Source: an uncultured Bacteroidota bacterium (GTDB lineage Bacteria; Bacteroidota; Bacteroidia; Flavobacteriales; Schleiferiaceae). Taken from it: a DNA stretch of 64,000 bases. Shown in pieces: positions 62,304 through 64,000 of this stretch (position 1 is its first letter; each line of letters opens with the position of its first letter). The stretch lies in contig CAJXNI010000009.1 of the NCBI GenBank assembly GCA_913057235.1, positions 43,499 to 107,498 on the forward strand, in the 5' to 3' direction. The position numbers and the translations under genes were made by a program. The notes beneath the pieces are model-generated. The model did not search any database, had not been told where the DNA came from, and saw nothing but the letters and a program-made list of their open reading frames with translations.

Positions 62304-62843
62304 CTACAGCTTTTAGCTGATGCCCAGGTTGAGCGCTGAAATGCCGTAACCGAGTTCTAGAAATCCGGCTTAATTATCTGTGAAGAAATAGCGACCTCCT
62401 ACAAAAATATTGTAGGTAAAGCCTCCCACTGATGATTCTGGTACATTTCCAAAAGTATCATCACCCTCAAAACTTGTAGAAGCTACATTATAACCAAGCT
62501 AAAGACCACCATAGGTATCTATATCCTCTATAAGTTCATAGTGATAAAGACCTCTGACCCCGGCAATTATGTAGGTGTAATTCAACTCATAACTATCCAC
62601 AAGAGGCGCAGTAAATTCTTCACTGGCAGACGAGTAAGCCAGATAACCGCCAATGCTGATATTATCGCTATAACCGTAATCGTAAGCAATGCTTATGGGC
62701 GGTAAGGTACTTTCACCGGTGTAAAAGGTGGCAAAGCCTACTCCTAAACTAATAACAGACTCGCCCTTTTTTTGGGCACTGGCGTTTGTAAATAAGCCAA
62801 AGGCTAAAGCTAAGGCTAATGTAATTTTTGTAAAACTTCTCAT
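62304..62843 (-). pseudogene. outer membrane porin-like gene with three in-frame stops
   Basis: The intact start codes for 114 residues: signal peptide MRSFTKITLALALAFGLFTN, then barrel strands SVISLGVGFATFYTG and NYTYIIAGVRGLYHYELIED. The reading frame stays open after the TAG at 62499-62501 for LGYNVASTSFEG to GGRYFFTDN, hits TAA at 62370-62372, continues with AGFLELGYGISALNLGIS, hits TAA at 62313-62315 and ends KL-TAG at 62304. A full-length barrel of about 179 residues is therefore broken by nonsense changes without any frameshift. The 5' leader matches that of the intact gene at 63047. Confidence 0.75.
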
Positions 62844-62859
62844 AATTCAAGTATGGTTG

Positions 62860-62895
62860 TTAAAATGCCTACTGTGAGTGCTTTTCGGCTTCCGC
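62860..62895 (-). promoter_or_regulatory. shared leader element, copy A
   Basis: 36 bases, 16 bases upstream of the broken barrel gene's ATG. It matches copy B at 63666-63701 in 30 of 36 positions; the six differences are one base in the first block and five in the 6-base spacer between GCCTACT and GCTTTTCGGCTTCCGC (plus-strand wording). Confidence 0.75.
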
Positions 62896-62992
62896 AAATA
62901 CTTGAATCATAGTTGAAGATTGAGGGCTTCTCTGGAAATACGTAAACTGCCGTATTTTAAGGTGAGAGTCTGAAGGTGAGAATATTAGAAAC

Positions 62993-63021
62993 AAAAAAAG
63001 GAGCGCGTAATGCACTCCTTT
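62993..63021 (-). terminator. terminator of the barrel gene at 63047
   Basis: Stem AAAGGAG / CTCCTTT extended by GC/GC inside, with a short loop; the A run at 62993-62999 gives the minus-strand T tract. It is 26 bases after the stop. Confidence 0.85.
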
Positions 63022-63046
63022 AGAATTAAATCAGATTAGAGCTATT

Positions 63047-63655
63047 TTAGTCTAGTACGTAAACAATACCTAAGTTAATAGGAATGTAGCTAAAGTCTAC
63101 AGACTCATCAGCACCATCAGGGGTAATGTTTAATATTGAGTAGCCAATGTTGAAATCTAAACCTAACTCATCACTAAACATGTAATTTACACCCACGCGA
63201 GGCACTATTGCAAAACCGCTGTTGGTTTGAGTTTCCTCTTCTATCTTATCATCACTAGGGTCTAAGGGATTGCCAATGTCAAAGGTTAGTACGGTTTGGG
63301 AAACCATATTCATCCCTAGTCCTAAGCCTGCGTAAAAATTAAACTCTTCATCAGGCATAAAGTGATAATTTCCAAATGCATGAACAGGAATCATGGTAAG
63401 AGGATCAAGGCCATCAAAGTCTTCATTTGCCGAAAACGACATAAATCCAACCTGGAGACCAGCCCCAATATTATCGGTAACCATATATTCTCCAGATACT
63501 CCAGCTCCAATACCAAACCCATAAACATCTCCAAAGTCTCCCGCCATTGGCAGGCCAGACATAACTCCTGCACCCAACCTAATTTGGGCATTAGCAGTAA
63601 AACCTGCGGTAAGAACTAGAACCGCAGCGATTAATAAACTTTTATAATTTTTCAT
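63047..63655 (-). CDS. outer membrane beta-barrel protein (porin family)
   Basis: 202 residues, signal peptide MKNYKSLLIAAVLVLTAGFT. Strands typical of the porin-like family: IRLGAGVMSGLPMAGDFG, GIGAGVSGEYMVTDNIGAG, LTMIPVHAFGNYHFM, NFYAGLGLGMNMVSQTVLTF, YMFSDELGLDFNIGYSI and a final YIPINLGIVYVLD. No function is known. It shares a 36-base leader with the interrupted barrel gene just downstream, so the two may be regulated together. Confidence 0.85.
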   Translation of the reverse strand: MKNYKSLLIAAVLVLTAGFTANAQIRLGAGVMSGLPMAGDFGDVYGFGIGAGVSGEYMVTDNIGAGLQVGFMSFSANEDFDGLDPLTMIPVHAFGNYHFMPDEEFNFYAGLGLGMNMVSQTVLTFDIGNPLDPSDDKIEEETQTNSGFAIVPRVGVNYMFSDELGLDFNIGYSILNITPDGADESVDFSYIPINLGIVYVLD

Positions 63656-63934
63656 TGTGTGTGGTTTAAAACGCCTACTCTATACGCTTTTCGGCTTCCG
63701 CGAATTATCCTTCAAATTTTTGTAATATTCTGATGACTTCCAAAATTATTTGCTGAATTGAAATCCTATTTATTCACAATTCAATTGGTAAAACTTATAC
63801 CGTAAAATAGATCTAAATTAAACCCTGCCAGAAAAAGTAAATGAATTTTGCTTTCACCTATTTTTCGGCCAACGCTTAAATAAAAAAGCTTTCCTCATCT
63901 CAGAAGACTGCTATCACCAAAACTCAAGTAGGGT
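63656..63934 (-). other. intergenic stretch of about 280 bases
   Basis: Contains leader copy B near its left end, otherwise AT-rich sequence with no open frame, RNA gene or clear hairpin that I could support. Confidence 0.7.
63666..63701 (-). promoter_or_regulatory. shared leader element, copy B
   Basis: Partner of copy A at 62860-62895, 10 bases upstream of the ATG at 63655. The 16-base core GCTTTTCGGCTTCCGC (plus strand) is identical in both copies; a TA-rich stretch that could be a -7 box lies immediately upstream of the core on the minus strand. Confidence 0.75.
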
Positions 63935-64000
63935 TTAAGTCCGCTGCTCATAATCTTTTAAGGAAGTAGACTCCCTAACTAATCTGGCCCTTCCTTGATT
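63935..64000 (-). CDS. possible C-terminal end of a gene entering from the right edge
   Basis: Minus-strand frame open for 21 codons from the edge to TAA at 63935-63937, with the ending LVRESTSLKDYEQRT. The other two minus frames stop within 8 codons. The residues look like a real protein tail, but the piece is too short to name or to be sure. Confidence 0.3.
   Translation of the reverse strand, partial: NQGRARLVRESTSLKDYEQRT

Noticed and set aside
1..64000. tRNA or rRNA genes, CRISPR arrays, insertion sequences
   Set aside because: Looked for in all intergenic gaps; none showed a cloverleaf, regular repeats or transposase frame with terminal inverted repeats.

Overview
The window comes from a member of the Bacteroidota, most likely Flavobacteriales. 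The signs are a type IX secretion protein (PorQ), C-terminal type IX sorting tails, a bacillithiol deacetylase (BshB1), TonB-dependent receptors with carboxypeptidase-like N-terminal domains, a DUF4295 gene beside rpmG and rpmB, an acyl-CoA-binding protein, and promoters of the Bacteroidota form TTG-N18..20-TAnnTTTG. Shine-Dalgarno sites are mostly absent, also typical of the phylum. Genes are tightly packed on both strands. I saw no rRNA, tRNA, CRISPR array or insertion sequence, and no gene-free stretch longer than about 280 bases.

Layout. 1-7.3 kb: envelope and thiol genes (FemAB/GNAT-like protein, polysaccharide deacetylase, radC, YceI lipoprotein, small membrane protein, hemolysin III, GT4 glycosyltransferase, bshB1, lipoprotein). 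7.4-12.9 kb: core genes (ndk, DUF721, recF, TPR protein, ribH, rimO, ftsY). 12.9-18 kb: an accessory block between ftsY and the rpmB-rpmG-DUF4295 operon, which are normally adjacent in this phylum. It holds a type IX cargo gene, a short chimera of the ftsY 5' end with a type IX sorting tail, and an M48 protease paired with a beta-barrel. 18-27.9 kb: ribosomal proteins, cinA, PBP1A, a TonB receptor pair and an M23 peptidase. 28-32.2 kb: coiled-coil protein, zapA, a probable 6S RNA, rny, nucleoside phosphorylase, universal stress protein.

32.3-39.9 kb is the most interesting part: a minus-strand operon with overlapping or nearly touching genes, in the order TonB-dependent receptor, substrate-binding lipoprotein, two permeases, ATPase, radical SAM enzyme. 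It looks like a complete route from outer membrane to cytoplasm for an unknown compound, ending in an enzyme with extra cysteines for a second iron-sulfur cluster. 40-56.8 kb: DUF2064 protein, a PadR regulator with a GldL-like membrane protein, then ddl, coaD, NUDIX, pyrE, birA, rsfS, ftsH, LUD, cdsA, psd, ACBP, cmk, porQ, lon, a GlmU-like enzyme and rpmE2. 56.9-64 kb: beta-helix lipoprotein, small barrels, yaaA, pruA, and two porin-like genes that share a leader element; one of these carries three in-frame stop codons.

Functions are recalled from family features visible in the translations. No database search was run, so names of poorly conserved proteins are tentative.
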